Source of the DNA: Polaromonas sp.
GTDB lineage: Bacteria; Pseudomonadota; Gammaproteobacteria; Burkholderiales; Burkholderiaceae_C
Assembly (NCBI GenBank): GCA_023259235.1
Contig: JAHFQQ010000141.1
Coordinates: forward strand, 1-8,667
Reading direction: 5' to 3'
DNA: 8,667 nt
Shown here piece after piece: positions 1 through 5,061 of this stretch (position 1 is the first letter of the stretch; each line of letters opens with the position of its first letter). The notes under the pieces were generated by a model that was not told the DNA's origin, did no database searches, and worked only from the letters and a program-made list of their open reading frames with translations. The position numbers and the translations under genes were made by a program.

Positions 1-58
1 GCGTGATCTCGCTGGAAGCCGGATGGTCAAACCCGCTGGCATTGGTTTTGATGATCAT
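1..58 (-). CDS. msrP: MsrP (YedY) molybdopterin-containing methionine sulfoxide reductase subunit, N-terminus only
   Basis: The minus strand from 58 reads MIIKTNASGFDHPASSEIT and then runs off the left edge, so only 19 residues are visible. The SSEIT segment a little inside the start matches the N-terminus of MsrP/YedY proteins as I remember them (SEITP, then Tat-type arginines). MsrP is the periplasmic molybdenum-cofactor subunit that, with the haem membrane protein MsrQ, repairs oxidised methionines in envelope proteins. An AAGGA ribosome binding site lies 7 bases before the ATG, which supports both the start and the reality of the gene. The cytochrome c4 gene lies upstream on the same strand, but a terminator between them suggests msrP has its own promoter. 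The identification rests on few residues and on context. The Tat signal and catalytic cysteine are outside the window. Confidence 0.6.
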   Translation of the reverse strand, partial: MIIKTNASGFDHPASSEIT

Positions 59-181
59 GGCAAGATCCTTGAAATGTGGTTCCTGATTAGTCGGAGCCGG
101 CGGCTGCTTCTTGCAGAAGGATCAATCGCAATCGCCTCGCCACTGCAAGGCTCTGCAACTGCGCCGGCCCTTCATGGGTGC

Positions 182-216
182 AAAAAAAAGCGGGGGTCCG
201 TCAGAAACACCCGCTT
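182..216 (-). terminator. Intrinsic terminator downstream of cytochrome c4
   Basis: On the minus strand a GC-rich hairpin (arms 207-215 and 189-197, nine pairs with one mismatch, 9-base loop) is followed directly by eight T residues (182-189 on the plus strand are all A). It lies about 100 bases past the cytochrome c4 stop and before the msrP start, so it should end the cytochrome transcript. The plus strand has no T-run after the stem, so it acts in one direction. Confidence 0.8.
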
Positions 217-225
217 GATATGACT

Positions 226-301
226 ACCCTGAAAGACCAGGGTTCAATTTCTGGAAGGACTTTTTTTTTGTGCTTCCGGCAAAAACCAGCCTCTTTTGCC
301 G
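226..301. other. Two small perfect hairpins in the cytochrome c4 / msrP gap
   Basis: Between the terminator and the cytochrome stop lie a 6-bp stem (ACCCTG 226-231 with CAGGGT 238-243) and an 8-bp stem (CGGCAAAA 277-284 with TTTTGCCG 294-301, 9-base loop). A run of nine T lies between them at 261-269. In the direction of cytochrome transcription neither stem is followed by a U-run, so they are not terminators themselves. They could protect the 3' end of the cytochrome mRNA (inference). I see no gene in 59-317. Confidence 0.35.
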
Positions 302-317
302 AAACCTGAATGGCCCT

Positions 318-1028
318 TTAATGCAATCCGGCAACGTAATCGGCCAGCGCGCGGATTTCCTTGTCATTGAGCTTGGCGGCGACCTGGCTCATGACCAGAT
401 TGTTATTGCGAACACCGTCGCGAAACGCGGTCAGCTGGGCGGCGGCGTATTCAGCATGCTGACCGCTCAGGCGCGGATACTGCACGGGAATGCCGGCACC
501 ATTGGGGCTGTGGCAGCCGGCGCAAGCGGGAATCCGGCGGTCAGCCACACCGCCGCGATAGATGCGTTCGCCCAGGGCCACCAGGTTCTTGTCCATGGCA
601 AAACCGGGTTTGGCCTTGCTGGTGGCGACCCAGTAGGCGATATTTCTCATGTCCCCTTCGGAGAGCGCCGAAGCGAAGCCTTGCATGATGGCATTTTGGC
701 GCTTGCCGGACTTGAAATCCTGCAATTGCTTGACCAGGTATTCAGGGTGCTGCTGCGCCAGCGTCGGGAAGGTGGGTGTTCCCGAATTGCCGCCAACGCC
801 ATGGCAAGCGACGCAGACCGCCGTAAAGCTGGCCTCTCCCTTGGCCAGATCAGGCTTGGCCGCGCTGACAGGTGCAATGGCAGCGGGCGCGGCGGCGGCC
901 GGCGCAGCGGCAGCCGGGGCTGAAGCGGCACCGCTTGCTGGCGCCGACGCTGCTTCACCAGCGGCAAATGACGACACGGCGGGCAGGGCCAGAAAAGCGG
1001 CCAGCAGGGAAGTAAGGAGCAGCTTCAT
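318..1028 (-). CDS. Cytochrome c4, periplasmic dihaem c-type cytochrome
   Basis: A 236-residue protein with a Sec signal peptide (MKLLLTSLLAAFLALPAVSSFA), an Ala/Pro-rich linker at about residues 25-57, and two class I cytochrome c domains. The haem-binding CxxCH motifs are C72-V-A-C75-H76 and C169-A-G-C172-H173. Likely axial ligands are M115 and M213, each just before a C-terminal helix (NIAYWV and ALADYV). The two-domain plan is that of cytochrome c4, which passes electrons from the bc1 complex to terminal oxidases or other periplasmic acceptors. The start at 1028 is set by the signal peptide. The open frame continues back to 1544, but that part is antisense to engB. No clear Shine-Dalgarno precedes the ATG. 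The linker is longer than I expect for cytochrome c4 and may act as a flexible spacer. The gene is divergent from engB, and an intrinsic terminator follows it. Confidence 0.93.
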   Translation of the reverse strand: MKLLLTSLLAAFLALPAVSSFAAGEAASAPASGAASAPAAAAPAAAAPAAIAPVSAAKPDLAKGEASFTAVCVACHGVGGNSGTPTFPTLAQQHPEYLVKQLQDFKSGKRQNAIMQGFASALSEGDMRNIAYWVATSKAKPGFAMDKNLVALGERIYRGGVADRRIPACAGCHSPNGAGIPVQYPRLSGQHAEYAAAQLTAFRDGVRNNNLVMSQVAAKLNDKEIRALADYVAGLH

Positions 1029-1074
1029 ATCGGATGTTTTAATTGGGTTGAGGCACAAAACTTGGAACTTTCTG

Positions 1075-1084
1075 ATTTTACAAT
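1075..1084. promoter_or_regulatory. Overlapping divergent -10-like boxes between cytochrome c4 and engB
   Basis: The plus strand carries TACAAT (1079-1084), and the minus strand carries TAAAAT (complement of 1075-1080), within the AT-richest part of the 190-base divergent gap. Neither has a convincing -35 at 16-18 bases, so this is a weak positional call. If both were used, the two genes would compete for one promoter region. Confidence 0.25.
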
Positions 1085-1218
1085 GGCTTGAACGCAACTC
1101 CGCAAGACGGGTCTGGCTGCAGCAAGCTGCCATCTGCCGATTTCGCCGTCTGCGCACCCATGCACCGCGTGCTGCCGAATGCCAGCCCACGCCACCAACC
1201 CTCACGGACTGTCCGAGT

Positions 1219-1974
1219 ATGCCCCCATCCGCCCCAATGCCTCCGTTGCCTCCGTTACCCCCATCACCCGGAATCGGCCCGCAAACCATTGCGCAATCGC
1301 CTGCGCCTGACCCAAAAATCGCGATGGGGTGGCTGCACACCGCAAAATTTCTGACCACCGCCCCTGAACTGAAGCATCTGCCGCGGCTGGAGGTTCCCGA
1401 AATCGCCTTTGTCGGCCGCTCCAACGCCGGCAAATCCACCTGCATCAATGCATTGACGCAGCAACACCGGCTGGCCTTTGCCTCCAAAACTCCTGGCCGT
1501 ACGCAGAGCATCAACCTGTTCACGCTGGGCAAACAGGGCGTCACGGATGCCGTGCTGGCCGACCTGCCGGGCTACGGCTATGCGGCGGTGCCCAAGGAAG
1601 CCAAATACCGCTGGCAGCAGGTGATGGGCAACTACCTGCAAACACGCGACAACCTCAAGGCCGTGGTGCTGCTGTGCGACCCGCGTCTGGGCCTGACGGA
1701 GCTTGACGAGGTGCTGCTCGACGTGATCCGTCCGCGCGTGGTCGAAGGACTGAAGTTTTTGGTGCTGCTGACCAAGTCGGACAAACTCACCAGGGCCGAA
1801 GCGGCCAGAGCGCTGTCGATCGTCAGGCTGCAGGCGGGCGGCGGGGACGTCAAGCTCTTTTCAGCGTTGAAACGCCACGGCGTGGAGGAGGTGGCCCAGC
1901 ATTTGTGGGACTGGACGCATCCAGCGGAAAAACCAACCGGTGACGGGCCCCCGTTGCCCGGCCAGAACAAGTAA
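1219..1974 (+). CDS. engB: EngB (YsxC/YihA) ribosome-biogenesis GTP-binding protein
   Basis: A TRAFAC-class GTPase of the EngB/YsxC family, needed for late assembly of the 50S ribosomal subunit. All G motifs are visible, numbered from ATG 1219: G1 GRSNAGKS 66-73, G2 region TPGRTQ 91-96, G3 DLPGYG 115-120, G4 TKSD 185-188, G5-type FSALK 214-218. The start is uncertain. In-frame ATGs lie at 1219 (251 aa), 1237 (245 aa) and 1324 (216 aa). The family is usually about 200-220 residues and E. coli YihA begins close to the 1324 position, but that ATG has no Shine-Dalgarno. The 1219 start gives a Pro-rich extension (PPLPPLPPSP) and also lacks a strong one. The open frame back to 649 is antisense to the cytochrome and not coding. 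The gene is divergent from cytochrome c4. The hydrolase follows after 59 bases with no terminator, so co-transcription is possible. Confidence 0.93.
   Translation: MPPSAPMPPLPPLPPSPGIGPQTIAQSPAPDPKIAMGWLHTAKFLTTAPELKHLPRLEVPEIAFVGRSNAGKSTCINALTQQHRLAFASKTPGRTQSINLFTLGKQGVTDAVLADLPGYGYAAVPKEAKYRWQQVMGNYLQTRDNLKAVVLLCDPRLGLTELDEVLLDVIRPRVVEGLKFLVLLTKSDKLTRAEAARALSIVRLQAGGGDVKLFSALKRHGVEEVAQHLWDWTHPAEKPTGDGPPLPGQNK
1239..1256 (+). repeat. Two tandem 9-bp copies in the engB N-terminal extension
   Basis: GCCTCCGTT occurs twice back to back (1239-1247 and 1248-1256) and is followed by a degenerate third unit. If translated as the start of EngB it encodes Pro-Pro-Leu repeats. This looks like local slippage expansion in a poorly constrained segment. 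Confidence 0.6.
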
Positions 1975-2013
1975 TGGAATACGCCTTTGGCCCACGTAAA
2001 ATATACAAGTTAA

Positions 2014-2030
2014 GCTATTAACAAGATAGC
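2014..2030 (+). other. Hairpin (GCTAT / ATAGC) immediately before the hydrolase start
   Basis: GCTAT (2014-2018) and ATAGC (2026-2030) form a perfect 5-bp stem with a 7-base loop, ending three bases before the ATG at 2034. It covers the place where a Shine-Dalgarno should be, and no good one is visible. A hairpin with the same arms and loop length lies just after the gene at 3045-3061. A possible -10 (TAAAAT, 1997-2002) lies upstream without a good -35. Confidence 0.4.
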
Positions 2031-2033
2031 ACC

Positions 2034-3029
2034 ATGATTGAAACCAGCTTGCAGACCCTGCCACACGGCATCACCCTGTCATGCCGTACCGCAGGCGCCA
2101 GGGGGCGACCCGTGTTGATGTTCCTGCACGGTTTTCCAGAAGCGGCATTTGTCTGGGACGGCCTGCTAGCCCACTTCGCAAAACCCGAAAACGGCGCTTT
2201 TCGCTGCATCGCGCCCAACCTGCGCGGCTATGAAAAATCGAGCGCGCCCGGCGACGCCAGCGCCTACCGAGCCAGGCACCTGGTGCAGGACATTGCCGCA
2301 TTGATTGCGCTGGATAGCGCCAATGAACGCAGCGCCGGGCCGCCCCAAGCAAGTTCAGCCCCCTCGGGGGGCAGAGAGCTACACGCAGTGAGCGAACGTG
2401 GGGGCCAGCTTGAATGCCTGGTGGCGCATGACTGGGGCGGCGCGGTGGCCTGGAATCTGGCGGCGGCGCAACCAGCCTGCATGAAAAAGCTGGCCATCAT
2501 CAACTCGCCGCACCCCGGCACTTTTTTACGCGAACTGCAGCAGTCGCCTGCGCAACAGGCCGCCAGCGCCTACATGAATTTCCTGATCCGGCCCGATGCC
2601 GAGGCCTTGCTGGCCGAAAACGATTTCTGCCGTCTGTGGGAGTTTTTTATCCGGATGGGCGCCGTGGATGGCCCGCACCCGTGGCTGACCGAAGCCGTCA
2701 AGGCGCAATACCGCACAGTCTGGGCACAGGGCCTGACCGGCCCCTGCAATTACTACCGGGCCTCGCCGTTGCGCCCGCCCCGGCCCGGCCCGCCGCACAA
2801 CGACCCGGCCGCGGCCGCCGTGACGATTCCACGGGAGAAGCTTGAAGTGCACCTTCCCACGCTGGTGATCTGGGCGACCGGCGATACCGCGCTGCCGCCT
2901 GCGCTGCTGGACGGACTGCGCGACTATGTGCCGCAAATGCTGCTGCGGCGGGTAGAAGGTGCGACGCACTGGATCGTGCACGAACAGCCCGAACTGGTGA
3001 CTGGCTGTCTGCAGCAATTCCTGCATTGA
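2034..3029 (+). CDS. Alpha/beta-fold hydrolase, epoxide-hydrolase-like, with an in-frame repeat insertion
   Basis: A 331-residue alpha/beta hydrolase of the Asp-nucleophile branch (epoxide hydrolases and haloalkane dehalogenases). Visible features in order are: oxyanion-hole HGFPE 32-36; nucleophile motif HDWGG 132-136 with D133; cap-domain segments with Y180 and NYYRAS 239-244, typical of epoxide hydrolases; acid D284 in ATGDTAL; catalytic H312 in GATHW. No signal peptide is seen, so it should be cytoplasmic. The likely reaction is hydrolysis of an epoxide or a related ester or halide through an aspartyl-ester intermediate; the substrate cannot be told. Between the helix ending at about residue 94 and the strand leading to D133 there are roughly 25-30 more residues than I expect for the family. 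Residues 102-124 of this are encoded by a palindromic repeat (2337-2406). All catalytic residues are kept and the frame is open, so it is probably functional. No clear Shine-Dalgarno precedes the start. Confidence 0.88.
   Translation: MIETSLQTLPHGITLSCRTAGARGRPVLMFLHGFPEAAFVWDGLLAHFAKPENGAFRCIAPNLRGYEKSSAPGDASAYRARHLVQDIAALIALDSANERSAGPPQASSAPSGGRELHAVSERGGQLECLVAHDWGGAVAWNLAAAQPACMKKLAIINSPHPGTFLRELQQSPAQQAASAYMNFLIRPDAEALLAENDFCRLWEFFIRMGAVDGPHPWLTEAVKAQYRTVWAQGLTGPCNYYRASPLRPPRPGPPHNDPAAAAVTIPREKLEVHLPTLVIWATGDTALPPALLDGLRDYVPQMLLRRVEGATHWIVHEQPELVTGCLQQFLH
2337..2406 (+). repeat. Palindromic REP-like repeat inserted in frame in the hydrolase gene
   Basis: The 70-bp segment starts with GGGCCGCCCCA and ends with TGGGGGCC, giving imperfect terminal inverted repeats. 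It contains a perfect 6-bp C/G hairpin with a 3-base loop (GCCCCC 2358-2363, GGGGGC 2367-2372) and a second weak stem (CACG 2382-2385 with CGTG 2397-2400). I recall closely similar sequences (CCCCCTCGGGGGGCAG, then GCGTGGGGGCC) between genes in many Comamonadaceae genomes; this is memory, not a search. It is read without a stop as residues 102-124 of the hydrolase, in a loop just before the nucleophile strand. Confidence 0.7.
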
Positions 3030-3032
3030 GCG

Positions 3033-3061
3033 CAAGCTTTGCTTGCTATGACAAATATAGC
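3033..3061 (+). other. Hairpins after the hydrolase stop (second GCTAT / ATAGC copy)
   Basis: CAAGC (3033-3037) and GCTTG (3041-3045) form a 5-bp stem with a TTT loop. Overlapping it, GCTAT (3045-3049) and ATAGC (3057-3061) form a stem with a 7-base loop, the same arms and loop length as the hairpin before the gene. No U-run follows. Confidence 0.4.
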
Positions 3062-3078
3062 TGACTACGCCCGTCACA

Positions 3079-3096
3079 TCTGGGCCAGAGCCCAGA
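3079..3096. terminator. Possible weak bidirectional terminator between convergent genes
   Basis: TCTGGGC (3079-3085) and GCCCAGA (3090-3096) form a perfect 7-bp stem with a 4-base loop, midway in the 100-base gap between the convergent hydrolase and acyltransferase genes. The position suits a shared terminator, but neither strand has a U-run after the stem. If it terminates at all it is weak or needs a factor. Confidence 0.4.
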
Positions 3097-3129
3097 AAAG
3101 CCTGGAAAAATGTATTGGCTCCGGTGAGT

Positions 3130-4026
3130 TTAATAGAGCGAAGGTGCACCCTCCGGCCGGGTCTTGAAGCGCTTGTGGACCCAGAAGTACTGCGCCGGCA
3201 TGCTGGCGATGTAGTCCTGCAGACGGGCATTCATCAGGGCGGTATCAGCCACCAGATCGTCGCCCGGAAAATCATCCCAGGCCGGCAGCACCCGCACTTC
3301 GTAGCCGGTTGCCGTGAGACGCGGCAACAGCGGCACCACCTTGGCCCCGCCCAGCCGGGCAAAGCGCGACAGCGATGGCACGGTTGCCGTGGCAATGCCA
3401 TAAAAAGGCACAAACACCGAGTCCTTACGTCCAAAATCCATGTCTGGCAGCAAATACAGCGGCTGCCCCTGGCGCAGCGCGGCCACGATGGGTTTGACGC
3501 CATCGATCCGCCCAAACAGGCGCAAGTGGCCAAAGCGCTGCCGGCCGCGCAGTATCCATTGGTCGGCCAGCTGGTTCGACTGGTCGGTGTAAATGGTCGT
3601 CGACAGGCGGGGAACCGTCAGGGCCACGCCCGCCCACGCCGCATCCAGTCCCACAAAATGCGGCAGGAAAATCACGGTCGATCCGCTGCCCGCCAACTCG
3701 TGCACGGCACCCGTCAGCCGCACCCGCTGCCGCACCCACTGCCTGGGCGCGTGCCACAGCCAGGCGCGATCCAGGAAAGCCTGTGCGAAACAGACGAAAG
3801 CCTGTTTCGCCAGTTGGCGTCGCTCGGCCTCGGAGCGCTCCGGGAAACACAAGGAAAGATTGACCTGCACAACCCGGCGGCGCGACCCAACCAGGACAAA
3901 CAGGACCCGGCCAAGCGCCGCGCCCATGGCCCGCGTCCAGCACAGCGGCAGGGTAGCAAGCACCCGCATCAGGACGATACCGCCACGGGTAGCGAAACTG
4001 CCGGCAAACTGGCGCAGTGTCTTCAA
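3130..4026 (-). CDS. LpxL/HtrB-family lipid A acyltransferase (second of a tandem pair)
   Basis: A lysophospholipid acyltransferase of the LpxL/LpxM family. These inner-membrane enzymes move an acyl chain from acyl-ACP to lipid A in late lipopolysaccharide synthesis. With a TTG start at 4026 the protein has 298 residues. It shows a hydrophobic N-terminal membrane segment, the catalytic HX4D motif (H123 in HFVGLD, D128), the acceptor-site segment LPDMDFG around 194-199, and the family's C-terminal signature YFWVHKRFKTRP. The TTG start is preferred because AAGGAAG lies four bases upstream and the start overlaps the preceding gene's stop as TTGA, a typical sign of translational coupling. Alternatives are ATG 3969 (279 aa, still keeping the membrane segment) and a start at 4068 that would overlap the preceding gene by 46 bases. 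Sequence alone does not say which acyl position or chain length it serves. It is convergent with the hydrolase. Confidence 0.9.
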   Translation of the reverse strand: MKTLRQFAGSFATRGGIVLMRVLATLPLCWTRAMGAALGRVLFVLVGSRRRVVQVNLSLCFPERSEAERRQLAKQAFVCFAQAFLDRAWLWHAPRQWVRQRVRLTGAVHELAGSGSTVIFLPHFVGLDAAWAGVALTVPRLSTTIYTDQSNQLADQWILRGRQRFGHLRLFGRIDGVKPIVAALRQGQPLYLLPDMDFGRKDSVFVPFYGIATATVPSLSRFARLGGAKVVPLLPRLTATGYEVRVLPAWDDFPGDDLVADTALMNARLQDYIASMPAQYFWVHKRFKTRPEGAPSLY

Positions 4027-4886
4027 GCGGCTTCCTTGCGAGGGGTCTTGTAGCGCGCGTAAGCCCACAGATACTGCCCCGGCTGGCTCAGCACAATGGC
4101 TTCAATTGCCCGGTTGATCAGTGTCACGGCATGCAGCAGGTCAGGCTTGCCGCGAGGAGCTTGCAGACCCGCCACCGCTGGCCAGATTTTCAGGACATAG
4201 CCGCGCCCGCGCGGCAGCCGTTCACAGCTCACGGGCAACAGTGCCGCACCGCTTTGCAGGGCAAGCCGGGCCGCCAGGGTCATGGTGTAGGCCGGTCGTC
4301 CAAAAAATGGCGCCCAAAGCCCCAGGCCCTGCGGCGGCACCTGGTCCGTGAGCATGGCCACCGCCTGATTGGCCTTGAGGGTCTTGTGCATCAGGCGAAT
4401 GCCACTGAGGCTGGCCGGCAGCACAGTGAGCTTGGGCCGGTCGCGGGCCATTCGCTCGAATTGCGCCAGCCAGGGCTTGCGGGCCGGCCGGTAAATCGCG
4501 ATGACGGGGCCATACAGTTCGGCCAGCGCCTGCGGCCCGAGCTCAAAGCTGCCGCAGTGGGGGCCGAAGAAAATCACCCCATGGCCCCGCGCAAACGCCT
4601 CGACCACATGCGACTCGCCTTCAACCCGGACATCGGCCAGACACGAGTGCGAGGCAGGCCGCAGCCACAGCTTGGGCAACTCTGCCACAAACCGCCCGGC
4701 CTCGGCAATGGCCGGCCGGGCCACCTCGAAGGGCAAACCGGCCTGCGCCACATTCGCCCGAAACTGCGCCCGGTAGCGCGGGCTCAAGGCCCAGACCAGC
4801 CAGCCGAGCGCACCGCCCAGCCAGTGCAGCACGGCCAGCGGCAGCAGCGCAAAAACCCGAAACAACAACCGGAAAAGCCAAAGCAT
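4023..4886 (-). CDS. LpxL/HtrB-family lipid A acyltransferase (first of a tandem pair)
   Basis: A 287-residue paralogue of the following gene and the first of the two-gene unit. A hydrophobic N-terminal anchor (about 1-33) is followed by the catalytic HX4E motif (H110 in PHCGSFE, E115), the segment TDQVPPQGLG around 180-189, and a C-terminal QYLWAYARYKTP. That last segment departs from the usual YxWxHRRFK: the histidine is replaced by Tyr or Ala. Lipid A usually receives two secondary acyl chains, so a pair of such enzymes could add both (inference). The start at 4886 is the only one before the membrane segment. The Shine-Dalgarno is poor. The gene is divergent from metK across a 175-base gap. 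Some relatives annotated this way acylate other lysophospholipids, such as ornithine lipids, so the lipid A role is likely but not certain. Confidence 0.87.
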   Translation of the reverse strand: MLWLFRLLFRVFALLPLAVLHWLGGALGWLVWALSPRYRAQFRANVAQAGLPFEVARPAIAEAGRFVAELPKLWLRPASHSCLADVRVEGESHVVEAFARGHGVIFFGPHCGSFELGPQALAELYGPVIAIYRPARKPWLAQFERMARDRPKLTVLPASLSGIRLMHKTLKANQAVAMLTDQVPPQGLGLWAPFFGRPAYTMTLAARLALQSGAALLPVSCERLPRGRGYVLKIWPAVAGLQAPRGKPDLLHAVTLINRAIEAIVLSQPGQYLWAYARYKTPRKEAA

Positions 4887-4915
4887 GAATGCAGGATGGA
4901 GATTAAAAACCGTGA

Positions 4916-4944
4916 TGGGCAGGGAAAAGTCAGCGCGATATAAT
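4916..4944 (+). promoter_or_regulatory. Sigma-70 promoter of metK
   Basis: TGGGCA (4916-4921, four of six to the -35 consensus), exactly 17 bases, then a perfect TATAAT (4939-4944). Transcription would begin near 4951, leaving a leader of about 110 bases before metK. It lies in the gap shared with the divergent acyltransferase genes. Confidence 0.7.
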
Positions 4945-4951
4945 TTGCCGA

Positions 4952-5038
4952 GTCGCCGAGTTATTGAACAACTTGCAGGGCGACATTAAACCAAACTGCT
5001 AAAGCGTTCGCCGAAGCACCCCAAACGGCAACGCGCCG
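4952..5038 (+). ncRNA. Structured 5' leader of metK, candidate cis-regulatory RNA
   Basis: Starting at the predicted transcription start, GTCGCC (4952-4957) pairs perfectly with GGCGAC (4979-4984). Inside, 4958-4962 pairs with 4970-4974 (one G-U) around a 7-base loop. The loop's GAAC (4966-4969) could pair with GTTC at 5006-5009, giving a pseudoknot-like contact. A further stem CGGC/GCCG lies at 5026-5038, just before the ribosome binding site. I see no match to the SAM-I, SAM-II or SAH consensus sequences I know. A regulatory role is inferred only from structure and from the gene's product being SAM synthetase. Confidence 0.35.
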
Positions 5039-5061
5039 ACCAACCACATGGAGTGTACGCA

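Noticed and set aside
23..223. 66-residue plus-strand frame in the msrP / cytochrome gap
   Set aside because: It runs across the minus-strand terminator and the msrP start, and has no family resemblance.
277..301. 8-bp hairpin near the T-run 261-269 as a terminator
   Set aside because: On the minus strand the run reads as A, and on the plus strand the T-run comes before the stem, so neither direction fits.
649..1218. Long plus-strand frame leading into engB, giving a 441-residue product
   Set aside because: The upstream part is antisense to cytochrome c4 and shows only Ala-rich shadow sequence; the homologous region begins near 1324.
1029..1544. N-terminal extension of cytochrome c4 to 408 residues
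   Set aside because: It is antisense to engB and would bury the signal peptide at 1028.
1950..1974. GC-rich imperfect palindrome at the end of engB as a terminator
   Set aside because: The stem has an internal mismatch loop, lies inside the coding region and has no T-run after it.
4951..5061. Known SAM-I, SAM-II or SAH riboswitch in the metK leader
   Set aside because: The conserved core sequences I know for these classes are not present; only generic stems remain, reported separately as a candidate.
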